Source: a bacterium (GTDB lineage: Bacteria; Sumerlaeota; Sumerlaeia; MVZB01). Taken from it: 40,366 bases of DNA. The first letter of the stretch is position 1. Each line of letters opens with the position of its first letter. The stretch is taken from NCBI GenBank assembly GCA_021372575.1, contig JAJFUE010000068.1, positions 1-40,366 of the forward strand, in the 5' to 3' direction. Shown here piece after piece: positions 1 to 6,134 of the stretch. The translations under genes were made by a program, and so were the position numbers. Below the pieces are notes generated by a model that did no database searches, had not been told where the DNA came from, and was given only the letters and a program-made list of their open reading frames with translations.

Positions 1-138
1 CTGGTTTGATGCATGTGGGCTCGTGTCACTGCTGGACCAGAGACAACGGCTGCAAAGCCGCTCATGAACCGCCGGATACGGAACCGTACGTCCGGTGGTG
101 TGGGAGGACGGGGGGAGCAATCCCCCCTCCTACCCGAT
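1..138 (+). mobile_element. 3' end of a group II intron (domains V and VI), 5' part outside the window
   Basis: The catalytic domain V folds from 68-99: ACCGCCGGA (68-76) pairs with TCCGGTGGT (91-99), the upper stem TACG/CGTA closes a small GAAC loop, and a two-base CG bulge (89-90) sits on the 3' side as in canonical domain V. Domain VI follows directly: GGG (102-104) pairs with CCC (133-135) and AGGA (105-108) with TCCT (128-131), leaving A132 as the bulged branch-point adenosine, with a G-rich/C-rich distal hairpin. The intron should end at about 138 (CCCGAT). The reverse transcriptase and domain I lie upstream of the window. The 3' exon is a TTTCATC/ATTCATC heptad block, so the element appears to sit inside a repeat. 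Confidence 0.85.
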
Positions 139-160
139 TCATCTTTCATCATTCATCATT
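137..160. repeat. Heptanucleotide repeat block (ATTCATC/TTTCATC)
   Basis: Three perfectly phased heptads (137-143, 144-150, 151-157) of the NTTCATC family are followed by a decayed unit. The same family occurs at 3524-3551 and 17781-17836. The first unit overlaps the last bases of the group II intron. Confidence 0.85.
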
Positions 161-165
161 CCCAT

Positions 166-354
166 CTATCCGGCGTCCGCGATCCCGCCTTCTTCCTCGT
201 CTTCCTCACCCATGCACGAGTCGTGTTCGACGATCGTGGATTGAACGCTTCCGGATTCGGCCACCAGCGCTTCAAGGTCCTGTTCGGATTCTTCGCCCTC
301 GCTGATGTCCTCATTGACCAATTGCACAACCTTTTTCAATGGTTTCTCGGTCAT
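166..354 (-). CDS. Small acidic hypothetical protein (62 aa)
   Basis: I do not recognise a family. The ATG at 354 is preceded on the minus strand by GGAGG with 7-nt spacing, and a TGGTAAAAT extended -10-like sequence lies just upstream (382-389), so the unit is credible despite its size. The N-terminus is basic/amphipathic (MTEKPLKKVVQLVNED). The rest is very rich in Glu/Asp and ends in a Gly/Asp tail, with a single cysteine near residue 48. There is no signal peptide or membrane segment. A charged leader plus a short tail can resemble a RiPP precursor, but no modification enzyme is next to it, so that is only a possibility. It ends 28 bp from the group II intron junction. Confidence 0.45.
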   Translation of the reverse strand: MTEKPLKKVVQLVNEDISEGEESEQDLEALVAESGSVQSTIVEHDSCMGEEDEEEGGIADAG

Positions 355-381
355 GGCGATGCCTCCAATTGGTATCACCCC

Positions 382-389
382 ATTTTACC
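382..389 (-). promoter_or_regulatory. Candidate extended -10 promoter for the small acidic ORF
   Basis: On the minus strand TGG precedes TAAAAT (387 to 382), forming a TGN-TAAAAT extended -10 element 28 nt before the ATG at 354. No convincing -35 lies at the usual distance. The rest of 355-602, which is a gap of about 250 bp, holds only the hexamer repeat at 510-551. Confidence 0.3.
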
Positions 390-509
390 ATGTCGTGCGC
401 GCTGCGGCTGGCAATCGTATTTTGCAAAACCTGCTTGACTTGACCGCATGAGCGAGTGAAAAGTCTTTCGGCAAAAGCCATGATCGAGACAGGTCTCGGT
501 TTCCAGGTC

Positions 510-551
510 GATTACGATTACGATTACGATTACGAGCACGAGCACGAGCAC
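510..551. repeat. Hexamer repeat (GATTAC)4(GAGCAC)3
   Basis: Four perfect GATTAC units (510-533) run directly into three GAGCAC units (534-551). The same two-part repeat recurs at 5252-5269, 12765-12800 and 24712-24747, always in the same order on the + strand. It is open in five of six frames and here reads (DY)n(EH)n in the frame of the next gene, upstream of its likely start. Confidence 0.95.
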
Positions 552-602
552 GAACCGATAACTTTCGTCAAGGGCGCTTACGATCGGGGTATTTTTCTTT
601 CC

Positions 603-1982
603 ATGGCCATACTCCGCCGCTACCGTCTCGAACTCGTCCTGTTCGCCTGCGTGTTCGCCCTGATGGGCGCATTCAAGTGGCGGCAGTATCGCTCGTTCGG
701 CATCCATGATTACGACACCGGCATCTATGGCAACGTGGCGTGGAACATCGCCCACGGCAACGGTTTCTACAGCGCGATCAACAACCGCAACCAGCTTGGC
801 GAGCATTTCTCGCCGATCATGGCCGTGTTCGCGCCGCTCTATCGCGTCTGGCCGAATCCGCTCAACATCCTGCTGGCGCAGGCCGTTGCCGTCGCGCTGG
901 CGGTCGTGTTGTTTTACGAGATCGCGGTTCTATTGTCCGAATCGCTCCCCGGGCGCGAGCGACGATGGTTTGTCTTCACCTGCACCGGCATGGCCTTGTT
1001 TTACCTGCCGCTGCAAAGCTCGCTGATTTTCGAGTTTCATCCCTCGACGCTCGGCATGCCGATGGTGGCGGGCGCGGTGTTGTGCCTGCACCGCAAAAGA
1101 ACGGCCGCGTTCTGGCTGCTGGTCGCGGCGCTGCTCACGACCAAGGAGGTCGCGCTGTTGTCGATCGCCGGGCTGGGGTTTTATGCGGGCTTCGTGCTGC
1201 GGCGGTGGCGATTGATGCTGGCCCTGATCGCGATTTCAGCGCTCGCGGCGGCCGTGATCTTCGGGCTCATCATGCCCGAGTTCCGCGGCCCCAAGGAATG
1301 GCGCCATGGCGACCGGCTCGATCCCTTCTCGCTGTTCGGCGACAAGCTCCAATACCTCTGGCGGCTGGGCTGGCACCTGGGCCTGACGCCGTTCTTCTCG
1401 GGCGCGGCGCTGATCGCGGCGATCCCCACGACGCTGCTCAACGTCAGCGTCGGCATGGACAACCAGTTTTCGATTCTGTATCACTACGACGACCAGAACT
1501 GCGTTTTCTGGATTGTGGCCGGCATGCACGGGCTGGCGCGGGTGTATTCCCGGGCGCGCGGGATGGCGTTCTTTTCGCGCAACGCGTGGCGCGCGCCATG
1601 CGCCCTCGCGGTGTTCGTCGTTGGGGTATCGTTTGCCGGCGGCGGCGTCAGGTTCGTCGATCACTGGCATATCAACCGGATCCGCAAGTCCAGGGAAGCG
1701 CTGCAAGCGAACCTCGCGAAATACGTCGCGCTGCCGCCGGAAATCGGCGTCGCCACGCAGACAGGGTTCGGCCCCTACCTCTGCCACCGAAGCCGCTTCG
1801 TCGAGATGGAATATAATTTCATTCGATACAAGTATTACAAGCCCGGCGATTATATTCTGCTTTCGGACCGCGTCGAGGACGGGGGGCTGGACATCAAGGC
1901 GCTCATCGAGGCCTATCGGGCGGACCCCGGCCTCGAGTTGGTCGAAAAAAACAAGCTCCTGACGGTGTTCCGAGCGCGATGA
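603..1982 (+). CDS. DUF2079 family integral membrane protein
   Basis: A protein of 459 aa with many hydrophobic helices. The DUF2079 hallmarks are visible: a segment reading FGIHDYDTGIYGNVAWNIAHG near residue 30, then LGEHFSPIMAVFAPLY, and later LTTKEVALL. This family resembles GT-C glycosyltransferases in topology (an acidic loop after the first helix), but its reaction is not established. The frame is open from 456 because the GATTAC/GAGCAC repeat lies in phase. The ATG at 603 was chosen because it precedes the first membrane helix and avoids the repeat-coded DYDYEHEH stretch. No strong ribosome-binding site is seen. It is a single gene with no obvious operon partner. Confidence 0.75.
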   Translation: MAILRRYRLELVLFACVFALMGAFKWRQYRSFGIHDYDTGIYGNVAWNIAHGNGFYSAINNRNQLGEHFSPIMAVFAPLYRVWPNPLNILLAQAVAVALAVVLFYEIAVLLSESLPGRERRWFVFTCTGMALFYLPLQSSLIFEFHPSTLGMPMVAGAVLCLHRKRTAAFWLLVAALLTTKEVALLSIAGLGFYAGFVLRRWRLMLALIAISALAAAVIFGLIMPEFRGPKEWRHGDRLDPFSLFGDKLQYLWRLGWHLGLTPFFSGAALIAAIPTTLLNVSVGMDNQFSILYHYDDQNCVFWIVAGMHGLARVYSRARGMAFFSRNAWRAPCALAVFVVGVSFAGGGVRFVDHWHINRIRKSREALQANLAKYVALPPEIGVATQTGFGPYLCHRSRFVEMEYNFIRYKYYKPGDYILLSDRVEDGGLDIKALIEAYRADPGLELVEKNKLLTVFRAR

Positions 1983-1991
1983 CCGCATGCC

Positions 1992-2020
1992 TTGACAGAT
2001 ATCTGTACATGTACTATATT
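1992..2020 (+). promoter_or_regulatory. Sigma-70-type promoter of the yefM-yoeB pair
   Basis: A perfect -35 TTGACA (1992-1997), exactly 17 bp of spacer, and a -10 TATATT (2015-2020). A GGAGG ribosome-binding site (2033-2037) and the antitoxin ATG (2044) follow at normal distances. Confidence 0.85.
2004..2015. promoter_or_regulatory. Candidate YefM operator (TGTACA palindrome)
   Basis: GTACATGTAC (2005-2014) is a perfect 10-bp palindrome and includes a TGTACA core (2004-2009), the core reported for YefM-YoeB operators. It lies within the -35/-10 spacer, so antitoxin binding would block RNA polymerase directly. This is consistent with the usual conditional-cooperativity autoregulation of such pairs. 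Confidence 0.7.
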
Positions 2021-2043
2021 TGATCTTTGAACGGAGGAGATAT

Positions 2044-2298
2044 ATGAATACGGTTTCTTATACATCCGCCCGGGCCAAGCTGGCCCAAACAATGGAGCAG
2101 GTTTGCAATGACCGGGCGCCGGTCATCATCACGCGCCAGAACGCCCGGCCGGTCGTCATGATGTCGCTCGAGGATTTTGATGCGCTCGAGGAAACCGCGT
2201 ATTTGCTGCGCAGTCCGGCCAACGCCGCGCGCCTCGCCGAATCGCTCGCCCAGGCCGCCAAGGGCAAACTGGTCAAAGGCAGACTCACCGGCAAGTGA
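2044..2298 (+). CDS. yefM: YefM-type (Phd/YefM family) antitoxin
   Basis: An 84-aa antitoxin of the Phd/YefM family. The N-terminal DNA-binding fold is recognisable from the 'YTSARAKLAQTMEQVCNDR' and 'PVIITRQNARPVVMMSLED' patterns (residues about 5-45), followed by the helical linker 'ALEETAYLLRSPANAARL' that leads into the toxin-wrapping C-terminus. It should neutralise the adjacent YoeB and repress the promoter at 1992-2020. The ATG at 2044 has GGAGG 6 nt upstream; an earlier in-frame start at 2020 would lie in the -10 box and is rejected. The stop overlaps the toxin GTG (GTGA, 2295-2298), so the two are translationally coupled. Confidence 0.93.
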   Translation: MNTVSYTSARAKLAQTMEQVCNDRAPVIITRQNARPVVMMSLEDFDALEETAYLLRSPANAARLAESLAQAAKGKLVKGRLTGK

Positions 2299-2549
2299 AG
2301 ATCCTGTTTACCGAGCATGCGTGGGACGATTACCTCGAGTGGCAGCGCGTCGATCCCAAAATGGTGCGGCGGATCAACGAACTGATCCGCGCCGCCGGGC
2401 GCAATCCATCCTCGGGCATCGGCAAACCCGAGCCTCTTAAATTCAGCCTCGGTGGCTGCTGGTCGCGCCGCATCGATTCCGAACACCGGCTCGTTTACAA
2501 AATCGACCGCGAAACTTTAATCGTGATCCAGTGCCGGTATCATTACTAA
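2295..2549 (+). CDS. yoeB: YoeB-type ribosome-dependent mRNA interferase toxin
   Basis: An 84-aa toxin, the same length as E. coli YoeB and closely similar throughout (for example W-D-D-Y-L-x-W near residues 10-16, GKPEPLK at 43-49, WSRRI at 56-60, EHRLVY at 63-68, C-terminal RYHY). The residues equivalent to the catalytic Glu46, Arg65, His83 and Tyr84 are all present at the same positions, so it should be active: it cleaves mRNA in the ribosomal A site. It starts on a GTG inside the antitoxin stop. The intact active site and operator suggest a functional addiction module rather than a relic. Confidence 0.95.
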   Translation: MKILFTEHAWDDYLEWQRVDPKMVRRINELIRAAGRNPSSGIGKPEPLKFSLGGCWSRRIDSEHRLVYKIDRETLIVIQCRYHY

Positions 2550-2577
2550 GACAGAGACCCTGCCGTGGTGAGACAAC

Positions 2578-3462
2578 GTGTTTAAAGAGTCTGCACGCTT
2601 ATTGATCGCGGCGCTGATCGTTTTTGGCGGCATGATGGCGTCGGTCATTCTGTTTGGCTCGCTTTACGGCACCGGGCCGTGGGAATGGCTTGTTGTTCCG
2701 ATTATGCTTGGCACGCTTGGTATTCTTTTGTTCGTGACGTATGTCGGGTTCAACAGGGGCCATGCCTCTCGCCATTCCGAGACTAATGCAAGACCTTTCA
2801 ATTGGCTGAGCCCGCCGGCATTTGATCCTGTCAAAAGTTTGCTTTCGCAACTGGAATTCATGGACCCCGCTTCGGCCACTCCCGAAACGCGCGAAGCGAT
2901 CCGAGAGAAGATCCTGCAGTTCGGCCCTGACGCGCTTAGAACCATCCTGAAATTGTCGCGCCATGAAGGCGACGATTACCGGGAAGATGTTTACAGCCTC
3001 TTCGATGCCCTCACCGGCGACCCGATCCAATTTTTCATTGATCACCTTGACGATGAGGACCGGGAAATCCGCTGGTCGTGCCAGAAATGGATCCGCGATA
3101 AAGGCAAGGGCGATACGCGACCGGTCGAGCCGCTAATCCGCATTTACGCCACGCGCGGCAGGGCTGAGGGCAGCTGTGTTTCGGAGGCTCTGTTTGGGAT
3201 CGGCCCCTCGGCGGAAAAGCTTGTTGTGGAGATGGTTCTTGATGACAAACTGCCGGCCGACTTTCGTGTGGCGGCCGCTGAGAACTTTGAGTCCGATGTT
3301 ATCGAAGACGACCAGATGGTCAGGTTGAGGCAAATTTTGGAATCGGAGTTGACGGCTCCGGCTTTGAAGGACGCCGTCAGGGCCATGCTGGAGACAAACG
3401 AAAATTGGCGCGCATTGATGGCACGAAAGAGAGAAAGCACAGGCGGGCAAGCTGAAGCTTGA
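2578..3462 (+). CDS. Membrane-anchored HEAT-repeat-like hypothetical protein
   Basis: 294 aa. Two transmembrane helices are visible at about residues 7-28 and 38-58, followed by a cytoplasmic region of short amphipathic helical pairs (about 80-285) typical of HEAT/armadillo repeats, such as the stretch reading 'LRTILKLSRHEGDDYREDVY' and the later 'VVEMVLDDKLPADFRVAAAE'. No catalytic motif is seen; such folds usually mediate protein contacts. The only plausible start is the GTG at 2578. The gene is visibly less GC-rich than its neighbours, as are the genes at 9292-11346 and 19157-19891, suggesting more recent acquisition. It follows yoeB by 28 bp and might share its promoter. Confidence 0.6.
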   Translation: MFKESARLLIAALIVFGGMMASVILFGSLYGTGPWEWLVVPIMLGTLGILLFVTYVGFNRGHASRHSETNARPFNWLSPPAFDPVKSLLSQLEFMDPASATPETREAIREKILQFGPDALRTILKLSRHEGDDYREDVYSLFDALTGDPIQFFIDHLDDEDREIRWSCQKWIRDKGKGDTRPVEPLIRIYATRGRAEGSCVSEALFGIGPSAEKLVVEMVLDDKLPADFRVAAAENFESDVIEDDQMVRLRQILESELTAPALKDAVRAMLETNENWRALMARKRESTGGQAEA

Positions 3463-3523
3463 ACTCCGAACCGGAAATCCCATGTTGGGTCGGGTAGGTT
3501 CCCGTTTCTTTGGGATCGGATTC

Positions 3524-3567
3524 TTTCATCATTCATCTTTCATCATTCATCATTGGTTCATCATTCT
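3524..3567. repeat. Heptanucleotide repeat block (NTTCATC family)
   Basis: Four phased heptads (TTTCATC, ATTCATC, TTTCATC, ATTCATC; 3524-3551) followed by degenerate copies up to about 3567. It sits between the HEAT-like gene and the thioredoxin promoter. Confidence 0.9.
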
Positions 3568-3579
3568 CTTCCGCCCCCC

Positions 3580-3608
3580 TTGACGCTTATACACCAAGAA
3601 GTTAACAT
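3580..3608 (+). promoter_or_regulatory. Promoter of trx
   Basis: TTGACG (3580-3585), 17 bp, TAACAT (3603-3608). It would give a leader of about 50 nt with an AGGAG ribosome-binding site (3651-3655) before the GTG start of thioredoxin. Confidence 0.65.
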
Positions 3609-3664
3609 GGACACATTGGGAACGCGCCGCCGTGGGGCGGGCGTCATAGAAGGAGAAAATAACC

Positions 3665-3994
3665 GTGGCAAGTGACAAAGTGCTGAACCTGACCGATACT
3701 GATTTCGACAAGGTCGTCGCCGCCGGCGAGCCGATCCTCGTCGATTTCTGGGCCGAATGGTGCGGCCCGTGCAAGCGCATGATCCCCGTCGTTGATGAGA
3801 TTGCGAACACCTATGCCGGCCGGCTCAAGGTCGCCAAGGTCAACATCGACGAGCATCAGGCGGCCGCCACGCGCCTGGGCATCCAGTCGATCCCGACGCT
3901 GGTCATTTTCAAGAACGGGCAACTCGCCGAGCGCATCGTCGGCGCGGTGCCCCGCGACACCCTGGTCGAGGCGATTGAACGCGTCCTCGCCTAA
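3665..3994 (+). CDS. trxA: Thioredoxin
   Basis: A 109-aa single-domain thioredoxin, the normal family length. The redox-active WCGPC motif is present near residue 34 (DFWAEWCGPCKRM), and the cis-proline loop is seen as 'IQSIPTLVIFKNG' around residue 77. It reduces cytoplasmic disulfides, including those of ribonucleotide reductase. The GTG start at 3665 has AGGAG 9 nt upstream. NrdR, the regulator of ribonucleotide reductase genes, follows after 64 bp that contain a strong hairpin; the pairing is functionally coherent. Confidence 0.95.
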   Translation: MASDKVLNLTDTDFDKVVAAGEPILVDFWAEWCGPCKRMIPVVDEIANTYAGRLKVAKVNIDEHQAAATRLGIQSIPTLVIFKNGQLAERIVGAVPRDTLVEAIERVLA

Positions 3995-4010
3995 TAAATC
4001 AAACGGGCCC

Positions 4011-4034
4011 GTGGGCCGGCCCGCGCCGGCCCAC
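4011..4034. terminator. GC-rich hairpin between trxA and nrdR (possible attenuator)
   Basis: GTGGGCCGGC (4011-4020) and GCCGGCCCAC (4025-4034) form a perfect 10-bp stem with a CCGC loop; the outer GGCCC/GGGCC bases can extend it across a small bulge. No T-tract follows, so it is not a classical terminator. It may dampen read-through from trxA into nrdR or stabilise the trxA 3' end. Confidence 0.4.
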
Positions 4035-4058
4035 CCGGGCCTCAGCCCCAAGGCATCC

Positions 4059-4532
4059 ATGAAATGTCCATTCTGCGGGCGCCTGAACAACAAAGTCATT
4101 AACTCGCGCCTGACCCCCGACGAGACCTCGATCCGGCGCCGCCGCGAGTGCATCGACTGCGGCTCGCGGTTCACGACGTATGAATACGTCGAGCGCACAC
4201 CCGTCCTCGTCGTCAAGCGCGACGGCCGCCGCCAGCCGTTTGATCGGCAGAAGCTCATCGGCGGCCTGATGCGCGCCTGCGAGAAACGCCCCGTGACGCT
4301 CGAGCAGATTGACGCGCTCGTCTCCGAGGTTGATAAGGAACTGCAGAACGCGATGGAGCCCGAGGTCAGCTCGCTGCGCATCGGCGAGATGGTGCTGGCC
4401 CGCCTGCGCGGCCTCGACGAAGTCGCCTACGTGCGGTTCGCCTCGGTGTATCGCCAGTTCCGCGACGTCAGCGAGTTCAGCGAGGAAATCAGGACGCTCG
4501 CCGAGCGCGAACAGCAAAAACCCAACCCGTAA
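4059..4532 (+). CDS. nrdR: Transcriptional repressor NrdR
   Basis: 157 aa, the family length. The N-terminal zinc ribbon is complete (MKCPFCG at residues 1-7 and CIDCG near 31-35), followed by 'SRFTTYEYVE' and the ATP-cone region starting 'VVKRDGRRQPFDRQKL' (about 49-140). NrdR senses ATP/dATP and represses ribonucleotide reductase operons through NrdR boxes; no nrd gene lies in the window. The ATG at 4059 places the zinc ribbon at the extreme N-terminus as in all NrdR proteins. An upstream extension of the frame through trxA is spurious. Confidence 0.96.
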   Translation: MKCPFCGRLNNKVINSRLTPDETSIRRRRECIDCGSRFTTYEYVERTPVLVVKRDGRRQPFDRQKLIGGLMRACEKRPVTLEQIDALVSEVDKELQNAMEPEVSSLRIGEMVLARLRGLDEVAYVRFASVYRQFRDVSEFSEEIRTLAEREQQKPNP

Positions 4533-4581
4533 TCGGGCATTGCCGATCCATCACTTTGCATTCTGAATCCAGGACTGAACC

Positions 4582-5199
4582 ATGAATTCTGCACTCCGCA
4601 TTCCGCATTCCGCACTGGTCATTTGCGCGGCGCTGGCGGTTCTCGCGCTGGCCGGTTGCGCATCGCAGGGTAAGATCCTCGTGCCGCAGCAGAAGAACGC
4701 GGCCATGCAGTATGGCTATGCCGAGCGCATGCGCGAGCAGGCCAACCTGCCGATCATTTTCCCGGACAAGAAGGCGTATGCTTCCGAGCGCGTCAAGATC
4801 TACGAGAGCTGGGCGGCAGTCGTCAGGAATTTCCCAGCCGACCGCGAAGCCACGCCGCTCGCCAAGATCAACATGATCGAAATGGACGCCGGCCTCGACG
4901 ACCGCAACGCGCCGCACTCGGGCGCGACCCGCAAGCTGAGCATCAGCAGCAGCGTCGATCGTCGCGCCATCGAGGCCTATGAAGCCCTGATCAAGGAATA
5001 TCCCGAGAACCGGTTCGTCCAGGCCAAGGCCCGTTACGACCAGGCGCTGATTTACAAGCGCGCCGGCGATTACGCCAAAGCCACCGACCTGTTCAAGTTC
5101 CTGGCCGAGAACTTCGGCAAGGATTCCAACCCGAGCCTGAAAGTCATCGGCCAGAAATCCGCCGCCTATTACCAGGAAACCTACGTCATCGGCAAGTGA
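4582..5199 (+). CDS. Lipoprotein with TPR-like C-terminal region
   Basis: 205 aa. A lipoprotein signal peptide ends in LALAGC, with Cys26 as the lipidated residue. The mature part has a helical, tetratricopeptide-like region at about 135-200 ('AIEAYEALIKEYPENRFV', 'AGDYAKATDLFKFLAENF'), reminiscent of BamD/YbgF-type outer-membrane lipoproteins, but the family cannot be fixed. Oddity: residues 1-13 are encoded by five phased heptads (GAATTCT GCACTCC GCATTCC GCATTCC GCACTGG, 4584-4618), so a repeat supplies the positively charged n-region of the signal peptide. No alternative ATG exists. It lies upstream of the signal peptidase pair and ends 9 bp before it. Confidence 0.75.
   Translation: MNSALRIPHSALVICAALAVLALAGCASQGKILVPQQKNAAMQYGYAERMREQANLPIIFPDKKAYASERVKIYESWAAVVRNFPADREATPLAKINMIEMDAGLDDRNAPHSGATRKLSISSSVDRRAIEAYEALIKEYPENRFVQAKARYDQALIYKRAGDYAKATDLFKFLAENFGKDSNPSLKVIGQKSAAYYQETYVIGK
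4584..4618. repeat. Heptad repeat (GCATTCC family) forming the start of a lipoprotein gene
   Basis: Five consecutive 7-nt units covering codons 2-13 of the lipoprotein. A relative in another phase lies inside glnE (14932-14966). Confidence 0.85.
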
Positions 5200-5208
5200 G
5201 CGGCGTGA

Positions 5209-6123
5209 ATGGTGGATCGTGCATCGTGGATCGTGCATCCGGAGAGGATTCGATTACGATTACGAGCACCAGCCTTCGCCAAGGCTTCGGCCGGCAAGCC
5301 GAGCACGACTCAGGACTCAGCACTCAGGACTCAGGACTCAGGACTCTTGGCATCTTCGCCGGCTGTCACCGAAGCGCCTCCCGCGCCGCCCAAGCCCGCC
5401 TTCTCCCTCATGACGGTGTTGCGCGAGTGGTGCGACGCGTTGGTGATCACGATCCTGCTGGCGATGTTCATCCGCACGTTTCTCGTTGAGCTTTACAAGA
5501 TTCCGAGCGGTTCGATGTCGCCGACGCTCGTTGGGGGTCAGGTCGTCGAGACCGATTACAATCGCGACGGCCGCGCCGATCTCCTCATGCTCGGCGATGG
5601 CTCGGCCCTGTTGTTCGTGAACGATGGCAGCCGGCTCGTCGCGCACGGCCGCGTGACGATCGCGCCCGAGGAGCGCGCGCGCTACGAAAGCGCCGGCGCC
5701 ATCGTCGAACGCGACGACCGCATCCTCGTCAACAAGTTCGCGTACTGGTGGCGCGCGCCGCGCCGGGGCGAGCTTGTGGTGTTCAAGGTGCCCGGGCGCA
5801 TCTGGAGCCCCGACCGGCCGATCTACATCAAGCGTTGCGTCGGCCTGCCGGGCGAGCACATCGGCCTGGCCGCCGACGGCCGCCTCGAGATCGACGGCAA
5901 GCGCGTCGAAGAGCCGCTGTTTTTCCGTGCGCAGCATTACTCGGCCGCGCCGGGCCTGCAGGACAAGGCGGTCGAAAACAACCAGATTTATGTCTTCGGC
6001 GACAACACGCTGAACAGCTATGATAGCCGGTATTGGGGGGGCGTGCCACTCAATCACTTGCGCGGACGACCCTTTTTCCGGTATTTTCCGCTGGGCAAGA
6101 TGATGTTCCTGAATTCCGACTGA
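5209..6123 (+). CDS. lepB: Signal peptidase I (first of two), with an inserted FG-GAP-like segment
   Basis: 304 aa. It cleaves signal peptides at the periplasmic face. A membrane helix (about 75-92) leads into the catalytic box 'YKIPSGSMSPTL' with Ser102; the general base is Lys208 in 'YIKRCVGLPGE'; box C reads 'RRGELVVFK' and box E 'GDNTLNSYDSRYWGGVPL'. The Ser-Lys distance (106 residues) is about twice that of ordinary enzymes. The extra stretch contains 'DYNRDGRADLLML' and 'GSALLFVNDGS', which look like one FG-GAP/VCBS-type calcium-binding repeat. The first 45 or so residues are coded by several short repeats; ATG 5410 is an alternative start just before the helix. An 11-bp gap separates it from the second copy. 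Confidence 0.88.
   Translation: MVDRASWIVHPERIRLRLRAPAFAKASAGKPSTTQDSALRTQDSGLLASSPAVTEAPPAPPKPAFSLMTVLREWCDALVITILLAMFIRTFLVELYKIPSGSMSPTLVGGQVVETDYNRDGRADLLMLGDGSALLFVNDGSRLVAHGRVTIAPEERARYESAGAIVERDDRILVNKFAYWWRAPRRGELVVFKVPGRIWSPDRPIYIKRCVGLPGEHIGLAADGRLEIDGKRVEEPLFFRAQHYSAAPGLQDKAVENNQIYVFGDNTLNSYDSRYWGGVPLNHLRGRPFFRYFPLGKMMFLNSD
5212..5342. repeat. Composite repeat island at the 5' end of lepB
   Basis: Four repeat types lie end to end: GTGGATCGTGCATC twice (5212-5239, i.e. four heptads), (GATTAC)2GAGCAC (5252-5269), an imperfect palindromic CTTCGCCAAGGCTTCGGCCGG segment (about 5275-5300), and five ACTCAGG/ACTCAGC heptads (5308-5342). All are read in frame by the first signal peptidase if the ATG at 5209 is used. 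Confidence 0.9.
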
Positions 6124-6134
6124 AGGACCAAACC

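Noticed and set aside
456-602. N-terminal DYDYEHEH extension of the DUF2079 protein as genuine coding sequence
   Set aside because: The segment is the GATTAC/GAGCAC hexamer repeat, which is open in almost all frames and also occurs between 3' ends of genes, so openness is not evidence of translation.
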